Source: Rhizobium sp. WYCCWR10014 (lineage in GTDB: Bacteria > Pseudomonadota > Alphaproteobacteria > Rhizobiales > Rhizobiaceae). Taken from it: DNA of 64,000 bases. The stretch is from NCBI RefSeq assembly GCF_001657485.1, contig NZ_LXFU01000041.1, positions 1 to 64,000 of the forward strand. The letters run 5' to 3'. Of the stretch, positions 18,449 through 26,476 are shown in pieces. Positions within the stretch are counted from its first letter, which is position 1, and the number at the start of each line of letters is the position of its first letter. Under the pieces are notes generated by a model. The model worked only from the letters and a program-made list of their open reading frames with translations, was not told the DNA's origin and did not search any database. Made by a program: the position numbers and the translations under genes.

Positions 18449-19327
18449 TCACGCGGGGGATCCGCACTCCGTCATGAACCAGTCGATAAAGCGGCGCACC
18501 GGCTTTTTCGTCCAGCTGTTCGATATGACGTAATAGCCCTGGTTCTCTGCTGTCGCGATGTCGGAAAGCACCAGCAGGTCGTCGCGCTCGATCTCGCGGC
18601 GGAACACCTCGACGGGGCAGAGCGCCACGCCATGGCCGGCGATCACGGCCGTCGCCAGCATGTTGAAATCCTGGAATATCGGGCCTCGAAGCGGCTCCGG
18701 TGCTTTCTTGCCGGCCTTGCGGAACCATTCCTTCCAGCCGTCGACGGATTCGTCGTGCAGCAGATCGGCGCCGGCGAACGACACGTCGTCGATCGTCCAG
18801 TTGCGTTTGGCAAGGTAATGGCGGCTGGCGACAGGCTGATTGCGGCGCGAGAAGAGCAGGCGGCTTTCCCTGCCGCCGCTCAGATCCTCGCCCATGGTGA
18901 TCAGCACGTCCAGGCTCTCGTCGTCGAAGCGTTCTTCGGCGCGCGCATAGACGATCCTGACGTCGAGATCGGGGGCGCTGTCCTGGAAGGAGGGCAGGGC
19001 AGGGACGAGCCAGCGCGATGCGATCGAGGGAATGCAGCCGACGGTGACGGTGCGCATGTCGTGATCGCGCCGCATATTGCCTGTCGCATGCGCAATCGCC
19101 GCCAGCGATCCTGACACGGCGCGGTAATATTCGCCGCCGGCTGCGGTCAGCGCAACGCCGCGGCCAGACTTCTGCAAGAGCTTGCGGCCGAGCCAGGTTT
19201 CCAGATGCTTGATCTGATGGCTGATCGCGGCATGGGTAACGTGCAGCTCGTCGCCCGCTTTCGAAAGGCTCATCAGGCGGGCGGTGGCTTCAAAAGCGCG
19301 CAAAGCGTTCAACGGCGGCAACTGCAT
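18449..19327 (-). CDS. LysR-family regulator, GcvA-like
   Basis: This 292-residue regulator starts MQLPPLNALRAFEATARLMS, typical of the GcvA group, with the recognition helix in HVTHAAISHQIKHLETWLG. The effector domain begins near residue 90 (TVTVGCIPSIASRWLVPALP). It is divergent from the ectoine-synthase-like gene at 19458 with 130 bases between starts, which contain AT-rich DNA suitable for LysR boxes. Control of that gene is the simplest reading. The GcvA group also regulates beta-lactamases and amino-acid metabolism, so the effector remains open. Confidence 0.9.
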   Translation of the reverse strand: MQLPPLNALRAFEATARLMSLSKAGDELHVTHAAISHQIKHLETWLGRKLLQKSGRGVALTAAGGEYYRAVSGSLAAIAHATGNMRRDHDMRTVTVGCIPSIASRWLVPALPSFQDSAPDLDVRIVYARAEERFDDESLDVLITMGEDLSGGRESRLLFSRRNQPVASRHYLAKRNWTIDDVSFAGADLLHDESVDGWKEWFRKAGKKAPEPLRGPIFQDFNMLATAVIAGHGVALCPVEVFRREIERDDLLVLSDIATAENQGYYVISNSWTKKPVRRFIDWFMTECGSPA

Positions 19328-19457
19328 TTGTAAAATTTCCTCACAGATGACGCAGAAATCATCAATTGAAAACGCCAGCTATTTCAATAGCTAATTCTGG
19401 TGGGCGATGAAAATGAATCATCGCCTTATCTTCAATAATTTATCAGGAGAATCGGCG

Positions 19458-19844
19458 ATGTTCGTCAGAAATCTGAAGGAGGTGGAGCTCACCGAGCGTT
19501 TCGTCGACTGGGGCAACGGCACGAGCCACCGCTTGCTAACCAAAGACGACGGCATGGGTTTTACGGTGTGCCATACCGTCGTTCGCGCCAATAGCGAAGC
19601 CCTTCTTCAGTACCGCAATCATCTGGAGGCCTGCTATTGCATCAATGGCGAGGGCGAAGTGGAGGATATGGACGGCAATGTCTTTCCGATCCGCGCCGGT
19701 GATATCTATGTGCTCGACAAGCACGACCGCCATTATCTGCGCGGCGGCAAGGATCAGGATCTCGTTCTCGTCAGCATCTTCAACCCGCCGCTGACGGGCA
19801 CCGAACGGCACGACCTGAACAACAAGAGCGGGTCGCAATACTGA
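19458..19844 (+). CDS. ectC: Solitary ectoine synthase family protein (EctC-like cupin)
   Basis: This 128-residue cupin aligns along its length with ectoine synthase, which closes N-gamma-acetyl-diaminobutyrate to ectoine. The start MFVRNLKEVELTERFVDWGN follows AGGAGA at 7-base spacing; an upstream ATG at 19407 has no SD. Iron- and substrate-binding landmarks are kept: HLEACYCINGEGEVEDMDG, then AGDIYVLDKHDRHYLRGG and FNPPLTGTE. EctA, EctB and EctD are not in the window, so it cannot make ectoine here unless they lie elsewhere. Solitary EctC proteins are known in non-producers and may act on imported or alternative substrates. Confidence 0.88.
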   Translation: MFVRNLKEVELTERFVDWGNGTSHRLLTKDDGMGFTVCHTVVRANSEALLQYRNHLEACYCINGEGEVEDMDGNVFPIRAGDIYVLDKHDRHYLRGGKDQDLVLVSIFNPPLTGTERHDLNNKSGSQY

Positions 19845-19847
19845 ACC

Positions 19848-19897
19848 AGAGCATGATGCCGAAAAGTGTGAGCGGTTTTCGGACGACATCATGCTCT
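19848..19897. repeat. Rhizobial palindromic repeat, first half
   Basis: AGAGCATGAT (19848-19857) pairs with ATCATGCTCT (19888-19897), and the inner GCCGAAAA pairs with TTTTCGG. This 50-base palindrome is a very common intergenic element in Rhizobium and Agrobacterium as I recall it. It begins 4 bases after the ectC-like stop. Confidence 0.75.
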
Positions 19898-19908
19898 CAC
19901 TATAATGT

Positions 19909-19955
19909 AGAACAGGATGATATTAGGCCGACCCGGCCTAATATCATCCTGTTCT
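19909..19955. repeat. Perfect 22-bp stem hairpin, second half of the composite repeat
   Basis: Positions 19909-19930 and 19934-19955 are exact reverse complements with a 3-base loop ACC; the inner stem is GGCCG/CGGCC and the outer stem AGAACAGGATGAT. It lies between convergent genes and could stop transcription in both directions. Together with the preceding palindrome it resembles a mosaic repeat of rhizobial genomes. Confidence 0.8.
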
Positions 19956-20078
19956 AGCCGATCATTTCGTCGACTTCCGAGGTGGAAAGCAGAGCCCGAC
20001 AAATGGCGGGCCCTGCTTCCGGCGCGAACGACAAGACATCCGCGGCCTGTTCGTGGCGACTTAAGTGCCGCGCGCAGC

Positions 20079-20540
20079 CTATTGCTGCGGCTGCTGTTGT
20101 TGCTGGCCCGGCGGCGGTGTGCCGATCTTTTCCAGAACCTTCTTGGCCAGAGCCGGGTCGCTCTGCGCCGCCGTCAGGATCGACGAGTATTCTTCGACGG
20201 AAATGTCGGGAGAGGCTTGGACGGTATCGACCATCTGCTTCTTGGCCTCCTCCTGCAGCTGTTGCTTGGCAGCCTCGTCCTTGGTCGCGCCGATCTTGGC
20301 CGAATATTCCTGTCTCACCTTGTCGACCTGCAGATAGGCAACGGCGAAGGCCTCGATTTTCTGATCGCTGACGGGGGCCGTCGCACCGTTGCCGCCGGGC
20401 TGTCCCTGCATCGGTGTCTGGCCTTGCGCCGGCGGCTGCTGTTGCGCCTGGGCCATGTCGACAGCGGATGCCGGGCTGAAAGCAAGCAGACTGAAGACTG
20501 CCGCGCTCAATGCTGCGACAGATGTGTAACGAGTGATCAT
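20079..20540 (-). CDS. Secreted DUF4168 protein
   Basis: This 153-residue protein has a Sec signal peptide (MITRYTSVAALSAAVFSLLA, cleavage near ASA), a Gln/Pro/Gly-rich linker (residues 30-55), and a helical DUF4168 domain with VSDQKIEAFAVAYLQVDKVR and SVEEYSSILTAAQSDPALAK. The tail is Pro/Gln-rich. DUF4168 proteins are periplasmic and of unknown function. Two ATGs lie in frame; GAGG is 7 bases before 20540 but abuts 20546, so 20540 is preferred. It stands alone between a repeat hairpin and a TetR gene. Confidence 0.85.
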   Translation of the reverse strand: MITRYTSVAALSAAVFSLLAFSPASAVDMAQAQQQPPAQGQTPMQGQPGGNGATAPVSDQKIEAFAVAYLQVDKVRQEYSAKIGATKDEAAKQQLQEEAKKQMVDTVQASPDISVEEYSSILTAAQSDPALAKKVLEKIGTPPPGQQQQQPQQ

Positions 20541-20772
20541 ATTCATTCCTCTTCAAGTGCATGATTTGATTGGCAGCAAGACCGCCTCGGTCGATCGCTC
20601 AGCCACTCAAGGGCCGGGCGAGGTCGCGACGATGGAACCTTTAAGAGGGCACGGTGCGGCGGTAAGGGGGCGATTTGCTGACGATTGAGCGGCGGCTTTG
20701 TGACCTCCGACCTTTTGGCACCTGCGGAAAATTGCAGTCACTGCCGCTGTGATGCCCGGGCCTTCGCGGCGT

Positions 20773-21441
20773 TCATCGCTGATCTGGATGCAGGAATGCC
20801 GCTAGGAAGGTGGCGACGGCCGCCTCGGCGTGGCGGTAAATCTCCTGCTTTGTCGGAATGGCCGCATCGCCCAGCATCATGACCCGGTTGACGGGATCGG
20901 CCATCACCAGCCAGTTGAACTGTGATGCGGCCACCGTTGGATCGGAGAACTGCAGCAGTTTCTTGCCAGCCAACTGTTCGAAGGCGCTGCCCATGACCTC
21001 GAGCGCTCGTGCGGGGCCGCGCGCGTAAAGCAGCTTGGCGAGTTCCGGGAAGCGTTGCGCCTCCGCAATCACAAGCCGGCGCAACTGCATAAGCCCCGGC
21101 GTCAGAACGATGGTGAGCTGGCGGACAGCGTAGTCAAGGAGATAGGCTTCCAGCTGAGTGCGGTTTTCTACCTGGGGGAGGCCGGTGTGAACGGCGGTAT
21201 CTGCCTCTCCCATCATCTGGGTGAGCACCGCGACGAACAGCGCCTCCTTGCTGGAGAAGTATTTGTAGACCGTCTGCTTGGACACGCCGGACCGGCTGGC
21301 GATCTCGTCCATGCTGGCTCCGGCATAACCGGTGCTCAGAAAGACTTCGGCCGCGGCACCGACGATCGCTGCCTGTTTACGCTCCGAACGAGTGCCGGCC
21401 TGCCCAAGGGCCAGGTCGGCTTCCATACCCGGTATCAACAT
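20773..21441 (-). CDS. TetR-family transcriptional regulator
   Basis: This 222-residue repressor has the helix-turn-helix GASMDEIASRSGVSKQTVYK, then YFSSKEALFVAVL. The C-terminal ligand domain spans residues 80-215 and resembles the TetR_C_14 type group (LMQLRRLVIAEAQRFPELAK). ATG 21441 is preceded by GGAG at 7-base spacing. It is divergent from the GFA-like gene at 21563, and two copies of a candidate operator lie between them (21475-21526). Small-molecule ligand unknown. Confidence 0.9.
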   Translation of the reverse strand: MLIPGMEADLALGQAGTRSERKQAAIVGAAAEVFLSTGYAGASMDEIASRSGVSKQTVYKYFSSKEALFVAVLTQMMGEADTAVHTGLPQVENRTQLEAYLLDYAVRQLTIVLTPGLMQLRRLVIAEAQRFPELAKLLYARGPARALEVMGSAFEQLAGKKLLQFSDPTVAASQFNWLVMADPVNRVMMLGDAAIPTKQEIYRHAEAAVATFLAAFLHPDQR

Positions 21442-21474
21442 TCTCGATCTCCGCTCCAACCCTGCTTGACATGA

Positions 21475-21526
21475 TCAAACTGAACCGTCTAGTTTTTAAA
21501 ACGGAACCAAACGGTCTAGTTTGATT
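21475..21526. promoter_or_regulatory. Double operator candidate for the TetR regulator
   Basis: Two related sites, GAACCGTCTAGTTT (21482-21495) and AAACGGTCTAGTTT (21509-21522), share CGTCTAGTTT/GGTCTAGTTT and lie 27 bases apart between the divergent starts. The second has partial dyad symmetry, AAAC..GTTT. The arrangement fits TetR autoregulation with control of the 21563 gene. Confidence 0.55.
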
Positions 21527-21562
21527 TTGTAACTTCCACGGATCTCACCAGCGAGCGATGTC

Positions 21563-22105
21563 ATGAAGAACAAGACAACCCATCTGACGTGTGCCTGCGG
21601 AACTTTTCACCTCGATGTGCGCGGCGCACCCATCATTAGTGCGGAATGTCACTGCAAGAGCTGCAGTGACGCGGCCGGAAGGCTGGAGACGCTTCCGGTG
21701 CCGGCGGCGATCCGGACGATCCATGGCAGTACGCGCTATGTGCTCTATCGCAAGGATCGGGTCAGGCTTTTGGCCGGAACCGAAAATCTGCGGGAATTCC
21801 GCCTCGGACCTAACGCGTCAACGCGGCGCGTCCTGGCGTCCTGCTGCAACACGCCCATTTTTCTGGAGTTCAAGGGTGGCCACTGGCTTAGCCTCTACGG
21901 CAATCTCTGGAAGCAGGACGAGCTTCCACCTCTCCAATTGCGCACGATGACCCAGAATGCGCCCGATCGCGCGAGTGTGCCTGATGACGTGCCTTCCGGC
22001 ACACTGGCGACGGCCGGCTTCTATGGCAGACTTCTCACCGCGTGGATTGCGATGGGCTTCAAAGTCCCCGACATCGCCATCAAAGGAGCTATCGATGCCC
22101 GATGA
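21563..22105 (+). CDS. GFA/DUF6151-like zinc-binding protein
   Basis: This 180-residue protein carries cysteine pairs typical of the glutathione-dependent formaldehyde-activating (GFA) fold: LTCACGTFHLDV near residue 9, AECHCKSCSDA near residue 28 and VLASCCNTPIF near residue 91. The layout fits the DUF6151 branch, whose substrate is not known. The start lies downstream of two TetR-type operators, so it is probably derepressed by a ligand. It overlaps the next gene by 11 bases, implying an operon of at least two. Confidence 0.82.
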   Translation: MKNKTTHLTCACGTFHLDVRGAPIISAECHCKSCSDAAGRLETLPVPAAIRTIHGSTRYVLYRKDRVRLLAGTENLREFRLGPNASTRRVLASCCNTPIFLEFKGGHWLSLYGNLWKQDELPPLQLRTMTQNAPDRASVPDDVPSGTLATAGFYGRLLTAWIAMGFKVPDIAIKGAIDAR

Positions 22106-22394
22106 CGAAAAAATCCTCATTGAAAGCATAACCTCGCCGCACCACACGGAGCGGGTCAACAAGGCGAAATACATGGCAATGCGCCACGCTCTGTTGGCCG
22201 CACTGCCCGAGCAGGCACCCGGACTGACCGTGGCAGAGGCAAACATCGCCATCCTGCCGCATCTCTCCGAGGTCGAATTCCCGGGCGGCGCCAAGGCCGG
22301 ATGGTGGTTGAAGGCCGTTCAGCTGGATCTGGAGGCCAAGCGCATCATCCAGCGCGGGCCGGGAACGCCGGTCAGGCTTTTCAAATGCCCCTGA
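22095..22394 (+). CDS. Small DUF6958-type protein
   Basis: This 99-residue protein begins MPDDEKILIESITSPHHTER at ATG 22095, after AAGGAG at 6-base spacing and inside the end of the previous gene. The body is helical with VNKAKYMAMRHALLAALP and a Trp-containing GGAKAGWWLKAVQLDLEAK. It resembles the DUF6958 family by memory. The fold suggests a small winged-helix or nucleic-acid-associated protein, but no function is known. A longer frame starting at 21957 is unlikely because it lies wholly within the upstream gene. Confidence 0.8.
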   Translation: MPDDEKILIESITSPHHTERVNKAKYMAMRHALLAALPEQAPGLTVAEANIAILPHLSEVEFPGGAKAGWWLKAVQLDLEAKRIIQRGPGTPVRLFKCP

Positions 22395-22552
22395 GTTAAA
22401 GCAATTCTAGCAAACACCGCGCGGGAGAGCTTGTTTCGCAGCGCGGCCGCTCTATGTCCTTTCCCGTTTCAGCATGAGATTGCAGGCAGTATTTCACCGT
22501 AAATCCGGGTGCCGACGGCGTTGTCCGCCGGCCGGCTTGAAGGAGCTGAGCA

Positions 22553-23245
22553 ATGAAAATTCTCATGGTTCTCACATCGCATGATCAGTTGGGAAACACC
22601 GGCAAGAAGACGGGCTTCTGGCTCGAGGAGCTCGCCGCCCCTTACTTCGTTTTTCGTGGCGCCGGGGTCGAGATCACGCTCGCTTCGCCGAAGGGCGGCC
22701 AGCCTCCGCTCGATCCGAAGAGCAACGAGCCAGCATTCCAGACGGAAGACACGCGACGGTTCGAGCGGGACCAGGCGGCAACGGCTGCGCTCGCCAACAC
22801 CCTGAGGCTGTCCGACATCAAGCAGGCGGACTATGACAGCGTGTTCTTCCCCGGTGGGCACGGCCCACTTTGGGACCTGACAAACGACCGCAATGCGCTG
22901 TCGCTCATCGAGGATATGCTCGCGGCGGGAAAACCTGTGGCGCTCGTTTGCCACGCACCGGGAATCCTGACGAATGTGAAGGCGCCGGATGGAGGCCCTA
23001 TCGCCAAGGGCCGGGCCGTCACGGGGTTCACCGATTCCGAAGAGGAGGCCATGCACCTGGTCGAGGTCGTTCCCTACCTGCTCGAGGACGTGCTGAAAGA
23101 GCAGGGCGCAAAGTTTTCGAAGACGGCGGATTGGGGCGTGCATGTCGTCCAGGATGGCCTGCTGATCACCGGCCAAAATCCGGCCTCGTCAAAACAGGGC
23201 GCCCGGGCGCTGCTTGATGCCTTGAGAAAGCAGGCCGCGGCCTAA
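22553..23245 (+). CDS. DJ-1/PfpI-family protein (Hsp31-like)
   Basis: This 230-residue protein belongs to the class I glutamine-amidotransferase-like superfamily. The nucleophile elbow is VALVCHAPGIL with cysteine near residue 130; the preceding VFFPGGHGPLWDL supplies the oxyanion glycines, and an acidic residue is available in ITLASPKGGQPPLD. Relatives act as glyoxalase III or deglycase-like enzymes against methylglyoxal. SD AAGGAG is 7 bases before ATG 22553. Neighbouring GFA-type proteins hint at aldehyde stress, which is a contextual inference. Confidence 0.88.
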   Translation: MKILMVLTSHDQLGNTGKKTGFWLEELAAPYFVFRGAGVEITLASPKGGQPPLDPKSNEPAFQTEDTRRFERDQAATAALANTLRLSDIKQADYDSVFFPGGHGPLWDLTNDRNALSLIEDMLAAGKPVALVCHAPGILTNVKAPDGGPIAKGRAVTGFTDSEEEAMHLVEVVPYLLEDVLKEQGAKFSKTADWGVHVVQDGLLITGQNPASSKQGARALLDALRKQAAA

Positions 23246-23398
23246 GCGCTTCAGCCCTTGGGCACGATTGCTGCCCGCGGAGATCTCCTCATTCGGCTTG
23301 TGCCAACCCCGGCCGCAGGCGCGTCTCGACGACGTCTGCACACGACGGCGAGGCAGAGCCAATCGCAAACGTTCGAACACGGGATGGGAGGCCGTGAG

Positions 23399-23812
23399 AT
23401 GACCAGGAAATATACGGGGCAATGCGCCTGCGGCGCAGTGAGATTTGCCTTCGACACGGACCCGAACTTTGTCGCCAACTGCCATTGCCTGGACTGCAAG
23501 AGGGCGACGGGCGGCGAGGCCGCCACGTTCTTCGCAGTGCCGCAGGAAGATTTCACCGTGATCAACGGCAGACCGAAGGCTTTTCATTACATCGCCGATT
23601 CAGGCAAGGGGCTCGACCGCAACTTTTGCCCCGATTGCGGCGCCCGATTGTTCAGCAGCAACCTGGAGAGCTTCCCGGGCCTCGTCTTCGTGACACTCGG
23701 CAGCCTGGACCGGCCCGAACTGATCAAGCCAGGCGTCGAGATGTTCATCAAGCGCCGGCTGGCCTGGGCAAGGCCGCTCGATCTTCCGCAGTTCGACGGT
23801 ATGCCCGGTTGA
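23399..23812 (+). CDS. GFA-family protein
   Basis: This 137-residue protein has all the zinc ligands of the GFA/CENP-V fold: GQCACGAVRF near residue 8, ANCHCLDCKRATGG near residue 30 and NFCPDCGARLFS near residue 76. The start MTRKYTGQ at 23399 follows GGGAGG at 7-base spacing; the longer frame from 23258 lacks SD and family match. GFA proteins bind zinc and were named for the glutathione-formaldehyde adduct, though most members have no proven substrate. It is the second GFA-like gene within 2.3 kb. Confidence 0.88.
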   Translation: MTRKYTGQCACGAVRFAFDTDPNFVANCHCLDCKRATGGEAATFFAVPQEDFTVINGRPKAFHYIADSGKGLDRNFCPDCGARLFSSNLESFPGLVFVTLGSLDRPELIKPGVEMFIKRRLAWARPLDLPQFDGMPG

Positions 23813-23824
23813 GCTGCGATAGCC

Positions 23825-23931
23825 CTAAAGCGCGTCGCAATCTTTCAGATTCGCTCCTTGCGCTTTAGGTCTTTGTTTGGACGCATATCGTTGTCGCAAA
23901 AACCCAGCACACTTTTGCGCCACATGCTTTG
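23825..23931. repeat. Rhizobial composite palindromic repeat
   Basis: CTAAAGCGC (23825-23833) pairs with GCGCTTTAG (23860-23868). A second part, with ATCGTTGTCGCAAA and TTTGCGCCACATGC, runs from 23881 to 23931. The two-part structure matches a dispersed intergenic element I recall from Rhizobium. It sits between the GFA gene and the SRPBCC gene. Confidence 0.7.
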
Positions 23932-24030
23932 ACCAATTTTTCTTGAAGAAAAGTTCGATCCGGTGTCGGATCGGCCAAGTCTCACCCGTCCTAGGTTCGT
24001 CCATTCCGTTCATTCAAAAGGATCACGACC

Positions 24031-24474
24031 ATGCCGAGTACCATACGCCTGCACCGCGTTCTGGCGACCAGCCCGGAGAAAGTCTATCGCGCATTCCTGG
24101 AGACCGACGCGCTTGCCAAGTGGCTTCCGCCGAACGGCTTCCTCTGCACCGTGCATCATTCTGAGCCGGTCGTCGGCGGCACGTTCAGAATGTCCTTCCG
24201 CAACTTCACGACGGGCAATAGCCACGCCTTCGGCGGCGAATATCTCGAGCTCGTCCCCGGCGAACGTCTGCGCTACACCGACAGGTTCGACGACCCCAAC
24301 CTGCCCGGCGAAATGGAAGTTACCGTGACGCTGAAGAAGGTTTCGGTCGGCACCGAGGTGGATATCGTGCAGGCAGGCGTGCCTGACGTCATTCCGCCCG
24401 AGGCTTGCTATCTCGGCTGGCAGGAGTCGCTGCGAAACCTCGCCAAGGTCGTCGAACCCGACATCCAGGAATAG
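24031..24474 (+). CDS. SRPBCC/AHSA1-family protein
   Basis: This 147-residue protein is a START-like helix-grip fold of the AHSA1 branch. Landmarks are LATSPEKVYRAFLETDALAK, WLPPNGF, GGTFRMSFRNF and the C-terminal CYLGWQESLRNLAKVVEP. Such proteins bind hydrophobic ligands in a deep cavity; the physiological role is rarely known. SD AAGGA precedes ATG 24031. It appears monocistronic and converges with the gene at 24511. Confidence 0.9.
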   Translation: MPSTIRLHRVLATSPEKVYRAFLETDALAKWLPPNGFLCTVHHSEPVVGGTFRMSFRNFTTGNSHAFGGEYLELVPGERLRYTDRFDDPNLPGEMEVTVTLKKVSVGTEVDIVQAGVPDVIPPEACYLGWQESLRNLAKVVEPDIQE

Positions 24475-24510
24475 CAAAGATCGCGCCGGATCGCGACGAT
24501 CCGGCTGAGA

Positions 24511-25437
24511 TCATCTGATACCGCGGTTGGCCAGGGCGTTGCGGGCGGCCGTAGCGCCCCAATCGTCGGAAAGATCCTGCCCTTCGATTTCTGCTTCGGC
24601 GATCGGCGTAGCCCGGATCAGCGGTACGGAGCCGAAAGGCAGGCCGTCGATCCGGCCTGTGTCGCGGCTGAGCGTGATGCGGGTCATCGGGCGGTAATCC
24701 TCGGTCAGCCGGCAAAACAGGATGGCGCCGCATTTCTCGACATCACGGGCGACGCGATAGCCGTCTGCCACGAGGTCGCCGATGTTGATCAACAGGTTAG
24801 CCCAGTTTTCGATCCAGGCCGCATCCAGTGTCGCGGCGTCGAATTCCATGAAAAGCTCGCATTCGACGCCGTTCTCCGGCTCGGATATGCCGGCCCAAGG
24901 GGTCGACAGCCCGTCGGTGGCAAGTGTCAGCCTTTCCGGCGCATGGATGGCGAGGATGCGGCGATGCGGGCCGAACCATTTCGTCTGGGCGTGAATGTTG
25001 GCCGTTCCGCGCTCGACGGCAAAATCCTCCTGCACTGTGCCGCGGCTCTGCCAGAAGACGCGCCGGGCAGCGGCGGCGGTTTCGTAAATCGGGTCGTCGG
25101 GCCCTCGCGGGACGATCGTCCGGTCATATGCGGTTTCGAGCGTGATCTCTCCCCGCATGAAGGGAAACTTCGGCTTCTTCCAGCGGATCAGCACTTTATT
25201 GAAGCGGGGCATCCCTGATTCCCCGAGCTTTTCAACGACATCGGAGATGATATCGAGCGGATGCCTGGAGGCCTCCGGGACATAGTTTCCCTCGGCATCG
25301 CGGTAGGCGCCCGTCCGGGAGGAGTGCCCCGCCTGCATCGTGGTGGCGGTCCAATCGCCGCTGACCGCCCCCGCCGGCGCCTTGCCGAGAGCCGGGGCAA
25401 GTTCCCGGATCGCATCGTCAATCGAATAGGATGCCAC
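24511..25437 (-). CDS. Hypothetical protein, weakly SUFU-like C-terminus
   Basis: This protein of about 308 residues is not confidently recognised. The N-terminal 120 residues contain RHPLDIISDVVEKLGESGMP. The second half has LTLATDGLSTPWAG and VECELFMEFDAATLD followed by NWANLLINIGDLVADGYR, a pattern weakly reminiscent of bacterial Suppressor-of-Fused domain proteins. The start is uncertain: GTG 25437 has a G-rich SD (AAGGGGGG) 6 bases upstream, while the longest frame begins with TTG at 25521 without SD. No signal peptide or membrane segment is seen. Confidence 0.65.
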   Translation of the reverse strand: MASYSIDDAIRELAPALGKAPAGAVSGDWTATTMQAGHSSRTGAYRDAEGNYVPEASRHPLDIISDVVEKLGESGMPRFNKVLIRWKKPKFPFMRGEITLETAYDRTIVPRGPDDPIYETAAAARRVFWQSRGTVQEDFAVERGTANIHAQTKWFGPHRRILAIHAPERLTLATDGLSTPWAGISEPENGVECELFMEFDAATLDAAWIENWANLLINIGDLVADGYRVARDVEKCGAILFCRLTEDYRPMTRITLSRDTGRIDGLPFGSVPLIRATPIAEAEIEGQDLSDDWGATAARNALANRGIR

Positions 25438-25611
25438 GTCGCCCCCCTTCACCCAAAGATCCGTATCCCCAGCGGCCGGTCGGCCGCGAGCAGAAGCTAG
25501 CGCGGAGGCGTCGCCGATCAATAGCTAGGGGGCGTACGTCGCGAGCAGGGAGGCGCCCAGATCCCTGGGCGCAGGAGAATTCTTCACGTAGGTGAGGTGA
25601 GGCCTGCGGCG

Positions 25612-25785
25612 CTATTTGCTTCCGTCGTTCGACCGCGCCTTGGCGCTATCGTTGTTGGTCGACGAGGCGGTTTTTCCGTCCGGTTGCTGCCCGAAATATG
25701 TGCCGCCGAGGTGACCGCCAGCGCTGGTGTTCCTCACCTGCCGTTCGGCGCGTTTCTGAAGTTCTCGAGCGTTGGTCTTGCTCAT
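25612..25785 (-). CDS. Small basic hydrophilic protein (57 aa)
   Basis: The start MSKTNARELQKRAERQVRNT follows GGAG at 7-base spacing (ATG 25785). The remainder is Gly/Ser/Asn-rich (SAGGHLGGTYFG, then a Ser/Asn/Lys tail) and probably disordered. A longer frame from 25896 adds a Pro-rich leader without SD. Family not recognised; similar short charged proteins are common and poorly annotated in rhizobia. Confidence 0.6.
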   Translation of the reverse strand: MSKTNARELQKRAERQVRNTSAGGHLGGTYFGQQPDGKTASSTNNDSAKARSNDGSK

Positions 25786-26067
25786 TTTTCGGCTCCATGT
25801 TTGAGGTGGACCTCTGATCAACCGATGGCGGACGACACGGTTCCATATTTTTGCGGAGGGCGGTGTCCCTTGCGTCGGCGGCGGGTTTGGTGGCAACGCG
25901 TCCCGCTTCGCTGCCGCTCACCCGATGAAAATATTCGAACGCGGTCAATGCCGTGGTCACCTTCCTCGCCGTTTGCTGCGCCACGCTCGCCTCGCAACGA
26001 TAGAGCTGCTTGCCGGGAACACTTCCTGACCTTTTCGGTTTTCCCTTTTCAATAAGGAGAAACGAAG

Positions 26068-26268
26068 ATGGGCATGACGACACCCAGGGACGGCGCTCCC
26101 GGCACCACGGATCAGTCTCCCCGCTGGGAGGGGCCGAAGGCAAACAAGCCGCGTGGCTACCTGAAGGCTAAGGACGATCCGGATCGCGACCGCGACGCGC
26201 ATGGCGAAAACAACCGCGATCCCGAGACGAAGAATATTAGCGACGCACTGAAGCAGAAGGGCGATTGA
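26068..26268 (+). CDS. Small disordered charged protein (66 aa)
   Basis: ATG 26068 is preceded by AAGGAG at 8-base spacing. The protein is rich in Asp, Arg, Lys, Pro and Asn (KAKDDPDRDRDAHGENNRD) with no predicted fold. One base separates its stop from the next start, so the two are co-translated. No function known; high charge and low hydrophobicity recall stress-related hydrophilins, an inference only. Confidence 0.65.
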   Translation: MGMTTPRDGAPGTTDQSPRWEGPKANKPRGYLKAKDDPDRDRDAHGENNRDPETKNISDALKQKGD

Positions 26269-26269
26269 C

Positions 26270-26476
26270 ATGGCCAACCCTGAGAATGACGCGGCCGGCC
26301 AGTTCGCCAAATCCCAGGCCGACCGAAAAAGCAGTGGCGTCGCCAGCGCCAAACCGACCGTGATCACCGGCTCCGAGGATGCGACGGTGAACAAGAACCC
26401 CGGCAAGAAAAAGCCCGAGAAGGATTGGGACATCAACTATGACCCGGCCGATATGAACGAGGGGCGCTCGCGCTAA
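26270..26476 (+). CDS. Small disordered charged protein (68 aa)
   Basis: This frame begins one base after the preceding stop (TGACATG). It is Lys/Asp/Asn-rich with PGKKKPEKDWDINYDPADMN near its end. It forms an operon with the 66-residue protein. No family recognised; the pair may be hydrophilin-like. Confidence 0.65.
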   Translation: MANPENDAAGQFAKSQADRKSSGVASAKPTVITGSEDATVNKNPGKKKPEKDWDINYDPADMNEGRSR

